The notes beneath the pieces are model-generated. The model saw only the letters and a program-made list of their open reading frames with translations, ran no database searches and had not been told where the DNA came from. The position numbers were made by a program, and so were the translations under genes. Shown piece after piece: positions 41,902-50,460 of a stretch of DNA of 64,000 nt; the first letter of the stretch is position 1; each line of letters begins with the position of its first letter. The DNA is taken from positions 958,501 through 1,022,500 of the forward strand of contig JACKNY010000001.1 in NCBI GenBank assembly GCA_024234615.1, read 5' to 3'. Source of the stretch: Pseudomonadales bacterium (lineage in GTDB: Bacteria; Pseudomonadota; Gammaproteobacteria; Pseudomonadales; IMCC2047).

Positions 41902-44334
41902 CTACTTAGCTCCCAGCGCATCCGCCGTAAAATCATCCACCGCAATGAGCGTCATTACCTTATCATCGAAATCACGTAACTGCGTAGCTTCTTCCGCCGT
42001 TAAAATACCTTTTTCCTCCGCTTGATTTATCTGCGACGGGGTATCCTCCGCCGTCACCACACCCGATTTGCGCGCATCGAATACTTTACGCTCAAGCGGT
42101 TTCACTACTTCAGTCAACTCCAAGGCTTCCTGCAACAAGCCTAAGGGGTTATTGGATTCGCAAAGAGTGTAAATATCCTTGCACAGGCGGTTGCGTGCCT
42201 CTGTCGGATTGATAATCAGGTCAGTGATCTCCTGGGCTAATTCATCGGCGGGTGAGGAGTAAGTACGGCCACGCGGAAAAATCATTACGCGCAATAAACC
42301 CGCTACCCAGCGGTTCGGAAAATTACGTAAAAAGCCGTGTAATTGCTCCTGTGCGCCATACAGTAATTTACGGCATGCCCATTCCACCATCGGTAAATCT
42401 TCGGCTGGCCGCCCCTGGTTTTCATAATGCTTCAACACCATCGATGCCAGATAAATCGAACTCAGCACATCGCCCAAACGTGCTGATAGCAATTCCTTGC
42501 GTTTTAACTCTCCACCCAAAAACAGCATGGCAATATCTGAGGTCAGTGCGAATGAGGCGCTGTAGCGATTAATGTGCTGATAGTAACGACGTGTTGTGCC
42601 TGTGGCTGGGACATCGACAAACCGGGCTTGCGTCAGCGCCAATAGCATGGAGCGAGTCGCGTTACTCAGCGCATAGCCAATGTGCCCGAACAGCGCTTTA
42701 TCAAAATCTTCTAATGCCGCTTGATCATCGGGGTTTTGTAGTGCTTGCATTTCACTGAAAACAAAAGGGTGACAGCGGATAGCGCCTTGCCCAAAAATGA
42801 TTAAACTACGGGTCAGAATATTTGCGCCTTCCACCGTAATCGCAATTGGAATTGATTGATAACTGCGGCCGAGGTAATTTTTCGGTCCCAGCATAATGCC
42901 CTTACCACCCTGCACGTCCATGGCATCATTGGCGACTTGCCGACCCATTTCAGTATTGTGGTATTTCAGAATTGCTGATGGCACTGAAGGCTTTTCACCC
43001 TGATCGAGCGCTGCCAGAGTCGTCTCCAGCGCCGCTGTCATCATATAGGTGTTGCCTGCCATACGCCCGAGGACTTCACCGACGCCATGAAACTTGCCCA
43101 CTGGCAAACCGAATTGGCGGCGAATACGCGCATAAGCGCCGGACGCATAAACCGCTGCTTTGCTTGCGCCGACGGCATTGGAGGGCAAGGTAATGCCGCG
43201 CCCTACCGACAACTGTTCCACCAGCATGCGCCAACCCTGGCCCGCCATCTCTGGGCCGCCGATAATCGCATCCAAGGGCACAAACACATCCTTGCCCTGA
43301 GTCGGGCCATTTTGGAAAGGAATATTCAACGGGAAATGGCGACGGCCAATGGTCACACCTGCCAACTTGGTTGGAACTAAAGCGGCGGTGATGCCATATT
43401 CATCTTTATCGCCCATCAGATGATCGGGGTCGTAAAGCTTAAATGCCAAACCTAACACGGTCGCCACTGGCGCCAAGGTAATGTAGCGCTTATCCCAGTT
43501 TAGGCGGATACCGACCACCTCTTTATCTTCATAGATGCCCTTGCACACGACACCCGTATCGGTAATAGCGGTTGCATCGGAACCTACGCGTGGAGAGGTC
43601 AGCGCAAAGCAGGGGATTTCAGAGCCTTTTGCGAGGCGAGGTAGATAATACTTCTTTTGTTTTTCCGTTCCATAGTGCAGTAGTAACTCACCTGGCCCCA
43701 GCGAGTTAGGTACGCCCACTGTGGATGCCGCCACCGTACTGCGGCTGGACAGCTTCGCCAGTACCTTAGATTGCGCAAAGGCCGAAAACTCCAACCCGCC
43801 ATATTGCTTGGGAATAATCATTGCGAAGAACTTTTCCTTTTTCATATAGGCCCAGATATTCTTCGGCATATCCCCCAGTTCATGGGTGATTTCCCAGTCG
43901 TCGAGCATGGTGCATAATTCTTCCGTAGGGCCATCGAGAAAAGCCTGTTCTTCTGCACTTAATTTCGGTGCAGGCGTGTCATTCAACTTGGCCCAATTGG
44001 GCGAACCGGAAAACAGTTCCCCCTCCCACCAGACTGTTCCTGCTTCCAGCGCTTCGCGCTCCGTAGTCGACATGCTCGGCATTACTTTGCGAGCAAACTG
44101 CATCAACGGTTGCGTTATCCATTGGCGTCTAAGCTCCGCAACATTGAGCAGAGCAAAGGCCGCAAATAATAACCACAGCACCACCAGCCACGCCGGGTGA
44201 CCGTTGCCAAAGCCGGTATAGGCCAGTAGCAGCGCGGCAATAATAGTGGTTGCGCGCAACAATTCGACGCGTTGATAAGCAAGGGTGAAAAAGGTGATGA
44301 AAAACAACGAAAACCAAAAAATGCCAATTAACAT
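41902..44334 (-). CDS. fadE: Acyl-CoA dehydrogenase FadE
   Basis: FadE does the first oxidation step of fatty acid beta-oxidation. The 810-residue protein has two N-terminal hydrophobic segments (residues 1-70), which anchor it to the membrane, then the flavoprotein core: TVGVPNSLGPGELLLHYGT, CFALTSPRVGSDA, and VQGGKGIMLGPKNYLGRSYQS (in pieces). The catalytic base is not assigned by eye. A perfect 12-base palindrome lies 38 bases upstream of the start and may be an operator. Confidence 0.95.
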   Translation of the reverse strand: MLIGIFWFSLFFITFFTLAYQRVELLRATTIIAALLLAYTGFGNGHPAWLVVLWLLFAAFALLNVAELRRQWITQPLMQFARKVMPSMSTTEREALEAGTVWWEGELFSGSPNWAKLNDTPAPKLSAEEQAFLDGPTEELCTMLDDWEITHELGDMPKNIWAYMKKEKFFAMIIPKQYGGLEFSAFAQSKVLAKLSSRSTVAASTVGVPNSLGPGELLLHYGTEKQKKYYLPRLAKGSEIPCFALTSPRVGSDATAITDTGVVCKGIYEDKEVVGIRLNWDKRYITLAPVATVLGLAFKLYDPDHLMGDKDEYGITAALVPTKLAGVTIGRRHFPLNIPFQNGPTQGKDVFVPLDAIIGGPEMAGQGWRMLVEQLSVGRGITLPSNAVGASKAAVYASGAYARIRRQFGLPVGKFHGVGEVLGRMAGNTYMMTAALETTLAALDQGEKPSVPSAILKYHNTEMGRQVANDAMDVQGGKGIMLGPKNYLGRSYQSIPIAITVEGANILTRSLIIFGQGAIRCHPFVFSEMQALQNPDDQAALEDFDKALFGHIGYALSNATRSMLLALTQARFVDVPATGTTRRYYQHINRYSASFALTSDIAMLFLGGELKRKELLSARLGDVLSSIYLASMVLKHYENQGRPAEDLPMVEWACRKLLYGAQEQLHGFLRNFPNRWVAGLLRVMIFPRGRTYSSPADELAQEITDLIINPTEARNRLCKDIYTLCESNNPLGLLQEALELTEVVKPLERKVFDARKSGVVTAEDTPSQINQAEEKGILTAEEATQLRDFDDKVMTLIAVDDFTADALGAK

Positions 44335-44371
44335 GTTGAGATTTCCCTGTTAGCTGATAATGGCTGAGTAA

Positions 44372-44383
44372 GCACTTAAGTGC
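44372..44383. promoter_or_regulatory. Perfect palindrome upstream of fadE, candidate operator
   Basis: GCACTTAAGTGC is a perfect 12-base palindrome 38-49 bases upstream of the fadE start, in a place suited to a repressor. It does not resemble the E. coli FadR site. I cannot name its regulator. Confidence 0.35.
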
Positions 44384-44625
44384 GTACGGCTGAAAATTGA
44401 ACTCAGACTATACCGCAAGGTGAGTGAATAGGGGTAGTCATTCTGTGGCCATTGATTTTGAGTGCTCTCGACAAAGTGGTCAAAATTGGCGATAGTGCGA
44501 TTACCTGATAAAAACAGAAAAACAAAGGATTTGGTTTGCTGTAATGTCGCTCTAAAGACATTTTGTTAAAGCTTAAACGAATAAAGGGCTCTATTCGAAT
44601 GGCACTGCCTTATTCAACAAAGAAA
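44384..44625. other. Intergenic DNA without recognisable gene
   Basis: Between the fadE upstream region and the inverted REP pair I see no gene or known element. Confidence 0.5.
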
Positions 44626-44662
44626 AGCTTCCTCTCCCTCTGGGAGAGGATTGAGGTGAGGG
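44626..44662 (+). repeat. REP-like element, first arm of an inverted pair
   Basis: It contains the internal palindrome CCTCTCCC-TCT-GGGAGAGG followed by GAGGTGAGGG. This is a common bacterial intergenic repeat type. Its reverse complement, with small differences, lies at 44703-44743, so the two form a REPIN-like unit. Confidence 0.75.
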
Positions 44663-44702
44663 AAAATCTTGTAATATATTGATGTATTTGGCTTTTATTT
44701 TA

Positions 44703-44743
44703 CCCCTCACCCCAACCTTCTCCCGCCTGCGGGAGAGGGAGCT
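44703..44743 (-). repeat. REP-like element, second arm of the inverted pair
   Basis: It starts CCCCTCACCCCAACC and continues with the palindrome TCTCCCG-CCTG-CGGGAGA. It is inverted relative to the arm at 44626-44662, 40 bases away, so transcripts could fold into one long hairpin. Confidence 0.75.
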
Positions 44744-44784
44744 AGATTCTTAAAACCCGAGATATAACACGTTTTGACAATGAA

Positions 44785-44937
44785 ACAGTTTGGCTGTCAC
44801 CGGCACAACTGGTTGAGTAGTTTGATAAAATTAGCAGAACCATTTCCGAGCACATAAGGAATATCTTTAAACAAGAAAAATTACTGAAAAATGCAGTTGT
44901 CCGGAAAATCCGGACAACTACCGATGATCAAAAATAG
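44785..44937 (+). pseudogene. RhuM-family N-terminal remnant
   Basis: Conceptual translation gives TVWLSPAQLVE, a TAG stop (44818-44820), then FDKISRTISEHIRNIFKQ and VVRKIRTTTDDQK. This matches the start of RhuM virulence-type proteins (TVWLTQAQ...F..SRTISEHIRNIFK). It is truncated after about 50 codons and carries an internal stop, so it is a dead remnant. The C-terminal Fic domain often fused to RhuM survives separately at 45144-45392. Confidence 0.72.
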
Positions 44938-45143
44938 AGTACTGGAAACTAAGGGTTTGGTTAGTTGTGACGCACTAGGTGCCGGTAAAATCGAACGAAA
45001 GATTTACCAATTTCAAGCACCAGGAATCAATTATCAAGGAATCCTCGCCAACTACAGAGGATTGCTCGGTAGTTCAGTGCTTTTGGGGCGAGCTGGGTTC
45101 GCCGGCTTTTGAAATGGCTTAACATGTTATTTCAGACCATTTT
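44938..45143. other. Sequence between RhuM and Fic remnants, no recognised gene
   Basis: This is the place where the middle of a RhuM-Fic gene would be expected. An open frame encodes RVLETKGLVSCDALGAG and continues to 45112, but I recognise no family. Confidence 0.4.
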
Positions 45144-45392
45144 GTTAAGGCTGTACACTTGCTCTATTTTTTTATAAAAAACTATCCCTTTACCGACGGT
45201 AACAAGTGCAGTGGAGCCTTCCTGTTCGTGGATTTTTTGCACAAGAATAGGCGTTTGCTCAATGCTAATGATGAACCCTACATCAACGATACTGGCCTAG
45301 CTGCACTCACGCTTCTAGTGGCAGAATCTGCGCCGGATCAAAAAGAAACGATTATTCGCTTAATTATGAATATGTTGGCAGTCCCTAATTGA
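45144..45392 (+). pseudogene. Fic/DOC domain remnant with altered active site
   Basis: The frame encodes VKAVHLLYFFIKNYPFTDGNKCSGAFLFVDFL and ends INDTGLAALTLLVAES...IIRLIMNML (read in pieces). Fic proteins transfer AMP or other groups using HPFxxGNxR. Here the catalytic His is Tyr (YPF) and the Arg is Cys (GNKC). With no N-terminal half and no start site, it is a non-functional remnant, probably from the same RhuM-Fic gene as 44785-44937. Confidence 0.75.
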
Positions 45393-45393
45393 A

Positions 45394-45540
45394 TTTGGTT
45401 CTGGTGGACACCGTGAAGTAGAAGATATCATGTTGACACGCTACGCCTGTTATCTGGTGGACTAAAACGGAGGCTTTAAGAAGCAGGAAATTGCTTTTGC
45501 ACAAACCTACTTTGCTATTCAAGCGCGACAAACCGCACAA
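45394..45540 (+). pseudogene. DinD-family (DNA-damage-inducible D) remnant
   Basis: Conceptual translation reads FGSGGHREVEDIMLTRYACYLVD, a TAA stop (45463-45465), then NGGFKKQEIAFAQTYFAIQARQ. This is the core of DinD proteins (REVED..LTRYACYL...NG...K.EIAFAQTYFA.QTR). Both ends are missing, so it is a decayed fragment. Confidence 0.72.
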
Positions 45541-45611
45541 AGTCACCCTCGGTGCCTACGGCAAAAACTGCTTTTTGGCCTCCTTGAAATATAGAAATAA
45601 AGGATTTTTGT

Positions 45612-45959
45612 ATGCATCAGTTAGAGTCAATTAAGTTGAAACTCCGTAAATTTGCCGAAGACCGTGACTGGGATCAGTTTCACTCTCCAAAGAACCTTTC
45701 GATGGCGCTAATAGCGGAAGCGGCTGAGCTTGTTGAGCATTTTCAATGGCTGACAGAACAACAGTCATACAAATTGTCCGAAAATAAATTGGGTGAAGTA
45801 GAAGAGGAGCTAGCAGACATACAGATTTATCTCGTCAGAATCGCAGATAAGTTAAATATTGACTTATTGAGTGCGGCAAATAGGAAAATCGAAATAAACG
45901 AGAAAAAATATCCTCCAGAAAAAGTAAAAGGTAGTCCTAAAAAATATACTGAATATTAG
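45612..45959 (+). CDS. MazG-like nucleotide pyrophosphohydrolase
   Basis: The 115-residue protein is a small all-alpha NTP pyrophosphatase. The metal-binding pattern is LIAEAAELVEHFQW then EVEEELADIQIYLVRIADKL, i.e. ExxE about 25-30 residues before ExxxD. Relatives hydrolyse dCTP or abnormal nucleotides and are frequent in defence islands. AAGGA upstream supports ATG 45612. It is intact, unlike its neighbours, so it may still be selected. Confidence 0.88.
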   Translation: MHQLESIKLKLRKFAEDRDWDQFHSPKNLSMALIAEAAELVEHFQWLTEQQSYKLSENKLGEVEEELADIQIYLVRIADKLNIDLLSAANRKIEINEKKYPPEKVKGSPKKYTEY

Positions 45960-45985
45960 AAGTCACCGCAAACCACGGGAAATTT

Positions 45986-46516
45986 ATGATAGTTTATTCA
46001 GCAACAAAATCGGAATTCAATAGTGATGTCATAACAAATGCCATCGCAGACAAGATACTGAATAAATTCCAGGAAAAACTGGGCCACACGACCACCAAAC
46101 AAGAAATCGATTCATGGAAAAACTCCATGATGTACATGGATAATATCCTTGGTGACAAAGATATACTCAGTAGTGCGGGAGTAACCATCGAATACAAAAT
46201 TCCCCAAACCTCTAATCGCATCGATTTTATACTTACTGGTAATGATCAGCACAAAACCGATACAGCAATTATAGTAGAACTCAAGCAATGGATTGATGTG
46301 AAGCGAACAGGCAAAGACGCAATTGTCGAAACTTATTTAGGAAGGGGACGACGTGAAGTCAATTTGATGCGAATAGTGAAGGTGAGTTACACGTTATTGG
46401 CGAATTTGTGGCGGTTATTGGATGAACATGTGCTACTCATCAGTTCCAACGTTATTGGCTTAAATTTGCTTTTTGCATTTCAGCGCTATCAATGTAGTTC
46501 AAATCTTTGTAGATAG
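45986..46516 (+). pseudogene. DUF2075-type nuclease-helicase gene, truncated 5' remnant
   Basis: The first 125 or so codons match the N-terminus of DUF2075 proteins: MIVYSATKSEFNSDVI, ILNKFQEKLG, SWKNSMMYMDNIL, IEYKIPQTSNRIDFILTG and IIVELKQW, the last being a PD-(D/E)xK-like nuclease core. After about 46360 the frame continues but no longer resembles the family, and the long ATPase part is absent. It is probably a deletion remnant fused to unrelated sequence. Confidence 0.75.
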
Positions 46517-46524
46517 GAGCAACC

Positions 46525-46974
46525 ATGCACTGGCTATTCAAAACCGAACCTGACGAATTCAGTATCGATGATCTAAAAGCTGACGGCACTGCGCGCTGGG
46601 ATGGCATCCGTAATTACCAGGCGCGCAATTTTCTGCGTGATCAGGTTAAGTTGGGGGATAGCGTTTTCATTTACCACAGCAGTTGCGCCCGTCCGGGGAT
46701 TGCTGGTCAGGCTGAGGTGATTAAAACCGCTTACCCGGATCCGGCGCAGTTTGATGCCGAGAGTCGTTATTACGATCCTAAGGCAACAAAGGATGCTCCG
46801 CGTTGGTTTTGCGTGGATGTTCGTTGGCGGGCGACTTTTCCCGAGCTGTTATCATTGACTAGATTGAAGCAATTGCCGGTGTTAGAGGATATGGTGCTGT
46901 TGAAGCAGGGGCGGTTGTCAGTGCAGCCAGTCACGGCTGAGCAATGGCGAGTGATCGAAGCTCTTGCTGGCTGA
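46525..46974 (+). CDS. EVE domain protein
   Basis: The 149-residue protein is a complete EVE domain (WLFKTEPDEFSIDDLKADG, WDGIRNYQARNFLRD, GDSVFIYHSSC, GIAGQAEVIK). EVE domains share a PUA/YTH-like fold that binds modified nucleotides in RNA or DNA. The function here is unknown, though the family is widely conserved in proteobacteria. It has a good ribosome binding site (GGAG). It stands alone between the scar region and katG. Confidence 0.92.
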   Translation: MHWLFKTEPDEFSIDDLKADGTARWDGIRNYQARNFLRDQVKLGDSVFIYHSSCARPGIAGQAEVIKTAYPDPAQFDAESRYYDPKATKDAPRWFCVDVRWRATFPELLSLTRLKQLPVLEDMVLLKQGRLSVQPVTAEQWRVIEALAG

Positions 46975-47099
46975 TACGGCCTAAATTAGGCTTATAGCGG
47001 ATAAGTTGAGCGTCTTTACCGAGACGCAGCGCTTAAGCCCAACAATTCGCGAACTCATTATGCCTTTAGTGGCCGCCTTCTCTAACCGCCAAAGCAGAC

Positions 47100-47135
47100 C
47101 ATAAAAGAACGGCGGCAATTCAATGCCGCCGTTCC
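47100..47135 (-). terminator. Terminator of katG
   Basis: A perfect 11-base inverted repeat, GAACGGCGGCA (47107-47117) and TGCCGCCGTTC (47124-47134), has a 6-base loop. On the minus strand it is followed by TTTTAT, so it terminates katG transcripts 35-60 bases after the stop. Confidence 0.8.
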
Positions 47136-47168
47136 TGATGTTCCGACTTTAAATAGCCTTAGACCAGT

Positions 47169-49430
47169 TCAGCTTTTGACCCAAAGTAGGTCAAAGCGGT
47201 CGAGATTCATCACCTTGGTCCAGGCGTTGACAAAGTCGGTGACAAACTTCTCACCCGAGTCGTCGAAGGCATAGGTTTCAGCGACAGCGCGTAATTCACT
47301 GTTGGAACCAAAGATCAGGTCTACTGGTGTGGCAGTCCATTTCACTTTGCCGGTTGCCCGATCACGGCCTTCGTAAATACCAGCGGACTTGGATGACTTG
47401 CTCCACTGGGTCGACAGGTCGAGCAGGTTAATGAAAAAGTCGTTGGTAAGGGTTCCGGCTTTGTCGGTGAATACGCCGTGTTTGGTATTTCCGGCATTAG
47501 CATTTAAAGCACGCATGCCGCCGACTAGTACGGTCATCTCAGGAATGGTCAGGGACAACATGTCGGCTTTATCGACTAGCATCTCTGCCGGTGATCTGGA
47601 ATGACCTTTGGCGAAGTAGTTACGGAAACCGTCTGCGGTGGGTTCGAGCACAGCAAAGGAGTTGACATCGGTCTGTGCTTGCGACGCGTCCATACGGCCC
47701 GGAGTAAAGGGAACTTCAATCGAATACCCAGCTTTCTTCGCCGCTTCTTCAATCGCAGCGGAACCGGCCAGCACAATCAGGTCGGCAAGCGATATTTTTT
47801 TATCGCCGGATTGTGCTTTGTTGAAGTTCTTTTGGATTCCTTCCAGCTTCTTCAGTACTTTTACCAATTCGGCTGGTTGGTTAACTGCCCAATCTTTCTG
47901 GGGCGCAAGGCGAATACGTGCGCCATTAGCACCACCGCGGAAATCGGTGCCACGGAAGGTTGACGCCGATGCCCAGGCGGTTCTGACCAGTTCAGAAACG
48001 GACAGTCCTGATTTAAGGATGTTGGCTTTGAGTTGGCTCATATCCTCTGCGTTGATTAACTCATGGTCCACCGCTGGAATGTTATCTTGCCAAATCATTT
48101 GTTCCTTGGGCACCATAGAACCAAGATAGCGCGTCCTTGGACCCATATCGCGATGGGTTAACTTGAACCAGGCTTTAGCGAAGGCTATTTCGAACTCTTT
48201 CGGATTGTCGAGCCAATGCTTAGTGATCTTGCCATATACGGGATCGAACCTCAGCGCCAGGTCAGTGGTGAACATGATGGGCGCATGCCGTTTTGACCGA
48301 TCGTGGGCATCCGGTACGAGGTTTGCTACCGAATCATCGTCCGGAATCCATTGGGTCGCGCCTGCCGGACTCTTGGTTTTGACCCAGTTGAAAGCATAGA
48401 GGTTTTGCAGGTAGTTGTGTGTCCATGCCGCAGGATTACTGGTCCAGGCGCCTTCTAAACCACTGGTGATGGTATCAGCGCCCTTGCCGCTACCGTAACT
48501 GCTATGCCAACCAGTGCCTTGTGCTTCGATGCCTGCCGCTTCCGGTTCTCTGCCGACGTACTTGGAAGGGTCCGCTGCACCGTGGGCTTTACCGAAGGTG
48601 TGGCCGCCGGCAATCAGCGCAGCCGTTTCTTCATCGTTCATCGCCATGCGTCCGAATGACAGACGAATATCCTCGGCGGCGGCAAGGGGATCAGGGTTGC
48701 CGTTAGGACCTTCTGGGTTCACATAGATCAAACCCATTTGCACGGCGCCAAAAGGATTTTTCAGTTCTCTTTTGCCTTCGTAGCGTTTGTTGTCCGCGAG
48801 CCATTTACGTTCAGCGCCCCAGTTGATCACTTCGGGTTCCCAGCCGTCAACACGTCCGCCAGCAAAGCCCAGGGTTCTGAACCCCATCGATTCCATCGCC
48901 ACGGTTCCGGCCAGCACCATCAGGTCTCCCCAGGAAATGCTTGCGCCGTACTTTTGTTTGATCGGCCAGAGCAGCAGCCGGGCTTTGTCCAGGTTAGCAT
49001 TGTCAGGCCAGCTGTTGAGCGGAGCAAAACGCTGCATACCGGCATCGGCACCGCCGCGGCCGTCACTGACGCGGTAGGTGCCCGCGCTGTGCCAGGCCAT
49101 GCGAATAAAAAATGGGCCATAGTGGCCAAAGTCTGCCGGCCACCAGTCCTGTGAGGTTGTCATCAGTATCTCAAGATCTCGCTTCACGGCATCCAGATTC
49201 AGGCTTGCAAATGCTTTTGCGTAGTTGAATTCTTCACCCAGCGGATTGGATGCCGGTGAGTGTTGACGAAGTGGTTTGAGATCCAAGCGGTTGGGCCACC
49301 AGTATTCATTGGTCGTTACCTCTGTCATAGCTGCCATGGCCTTGTCTTGGGCAAACGCAGTATGGATAGGAGCAATCGGAGATAATCCGACCACCAGTAG
49401 GGCTATTAAGGGTATTGGTTTCTTAAACAT
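47169..49430 (-). CDS. katG: Catalase-peroxidase KatG, exported form
   Basis: KatG breaks down hydrogen peroxide and has peroxidase activity. The distal residues are R110, W113 and H114 in FFIRMAWHSAGTYR, the crosslink tyrosine is in LIYVNPEGPNG, and the proximal histidine in ALIAGGHTFGKAHG. A second, degenerate peroxidase domain fills the C-terminal half. Residues 1-28 form a Sec signal peptide (PLIALLVVGLSPIAPIHTAFA), so this is a periplasmic form. An OxyR-like site lies about 100-135 bases upstream. Confidence 0.95.
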   Translation of the reverse strand: MFKKPIPLIALLVVGLSPIAPIHTAFAQDKAMAAMTEVTTNEYWWPNRLDLKPLRQHSPASNPLGEEFNYAKAFASLNLDAVKRDLEILMTTSQDWWPADFGHYGPFFIRMAWHSAGTYRVSDGRGGADAGMQRFAPLNSWPDNANLDKARLLLWPIKQKYGASISWGDLMVLAGTVAMESMGFRTLGFAGGRVDGWEPEVINWGAERKWLADNKRYEGKRELKNPFGAVQMGLIYVNPEGPNGNPDPLAAAEDIRLSFGRMAMNDEETAALIAGGHTFGKAHGAADPSKYVGREPEAAGIEAQGTGWHSSYGSGKGADTITSGLEGAWTSNPAAWTHNYLQNLYAFNWVKTKSPAGATQWIPDDDSVANLVPDAHDRSKRHAPIMFTTDLALRFDPVYGKITKHWLDNPKEFEIAFAKAWFKLTHRDMGPRTRYLGSMVPKEQMIWQDNIPAVDHELINAEDMSQLKANILKSGLSVSELVRTAWASASTFRGTDFRGGANGARIRLAPQKDWAVNQPAELVKVLKKLEGIQKNFNKAQSGDKKISLADLIVLAGSAAIEEAAKKAGYSIEVPFTPGRMDASQAQTDVNSFAVLEPTADGFRNYFAKGHSRSPAEMLVDKADMLSLTIPEMTVLVGGMRALNANAGNTKHGVFTDKAGTLTNDFFINLLDLSTQWSKSSKSAGIYEGRDRATGKVKWTATPVDLIFGSNSELRAVAETYAFDDSGEKFVTDFVNAWTKVMNLDRFDLLWVKS

Positions 49431-49529
49431 TGATGCCTCCTAATAATATTCTCGTGTCAGAATTAACCGATTTTCAGTCGGTTTTACTTGTTACGATGGC
49501 ATTCTTGCAGGGTAACTTATTACTATCCA

Positions 49530-49566
49530 ATCAATAGTTTTGATTGGGTCGATAGTTTTTATCTAT
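49530..49566. promoter_or_regulatory. OxyR-like binding site upstream of katG
   Basis: ATAGTTTTTATCTAT (49552-49566) fits one half of the OxyR consensus ATAGnTnnnAnCTAT perfectly. A weaker half, ATCA-N7-TGAT, lies 22 bases to the left (49530-49544) at the correct spacing. It is about 100-135 bases upstream of the katG start, in keeping with peroxide-inducible control. The match was found by eye. Confidence 0.5.
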
Positions 49567-49701
49567 GGCAGTGTTGGGTTACTTTAGAAGAGAAGCGAGG
49601 AATAAACGAAAATATTCACTTGGCAAAATTAGCGCTGATAAATATTAGATAACCCTAGGTTTTCGTGTATAGGGCAGAATGATGAAAGATATAAACCTAT
49701 C

Positions 49702-50373
49702 TCATCTAGGCGGATCTATCTGATGATTGATCGATGTATTCACCCTAAACCAACCTGCAACGCTGTAGCGGTCTCGGTTTGCGGCCAGGACTTCATGAGG
49801 GAACTCTTCGCTGAGAAATAAAATCAAGGTGCCGAAGGTAGGTACTACTTTACAGATTTCACTGTCATCTTGGGGGTTGTAAAGCACCAGTTCGCCGCCC
49901 TGATCTGGCTCCCAGCCCATATTCAGATAAGTCACTAGGGTCAGCACTCGGTTGGATTCGCCGCGAAAGGCATCGAGGTGCTTTTTGTAAAAGTCGCCCG
50001 GTTGGTATAGCGCGAAATGGCTTTCGAAGGAGAATAAACCCAGGAACAGGCGGCGATTCAGATAAGTCTTGAGTCGTTGTGTCCAGTCGAACCAAACTTT
50101 GGCGTTGGGATGGGTTTCTTCCATCCAATAGATTTTGTCGCGTCGGATAAATTGATTTGGCGTTTGTTCCTGACCACGACCAATTTGGGCTTGGTGAAAA
50201 CGCTCTTCCTCCAATATGCTTAGGTATTGCAGCAGGCTGTCGCCAACTGGGGAGGGCAGTGTCGTGGGCAGAATGACGTAGCCTTGGGTTTCGATACCAT
50301 TGGCGATGCGCTCGAATAGGTCTTCGTCCGCTGGCGGAACCTGGGAAATACCATCGGAAAGTCTTTGTATCAA
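49702..50373 (-). CDS. 2OG-Fe(II) oxygenase (prolyl hydroxylase-like)
   Basis: The 223-residue protein has the double-stranded beta-helix iron site: H and D in YKKHLDAF, the distal H in EEFPHEVL, and the 2-oxoglutarate-binding arginine in RYSVAGWFR. RVLTLVTYLNMGWEPDQGGEL and the preceding LFSFESHFALYQPGDFY are typical of the P4H/PiuC-like group. Substrate unknown; a protein hydroxylase is a fair guess. It is a single gene 87 bases downstream of ppc. Confidence 0.88.
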   Translation of the reverse strand: MIQRLSDGISQVPPADEDLFERIANGIETQGYVILPTTLPSPVGDSLLQYLSILEEERFHQAQIGRGQEQTPNQFIRRDKIYWMEETHPNAKVWFDWTQRLKTYLNRRLFLGLFSFESHFALYQPGDFYKKHLDAFRGESNRVLTLVTYLNMGWEPDQGGELVLYNPQDDSEICKVVPTFGTLILFLSEEFPHEVLAANRDRYSVAGWFRVNTSINHQIDPPR

Positions 50374-50460
50374 GTGAGTGTCGACTCAGAAAATTAAGCG
50401 GTAATTACGGTCTAAATGAAAGCCGCAAGCATCATACAACAGGTGTGGTTAGTAAGGCGA

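Noticed and set aside
44891..45112. Open frame between the RhuM and Fic remnants
   Set aside because: No recognised family, no ribosome binding site, and it lies in decayed DNA.
49521..49547. CCAATCA...TGATTGG inverted repeat as a separate element upstream of katG
   Set aside because: It partly overlaps the OxyR-like site and may simply be part of it; I do not count it twice.
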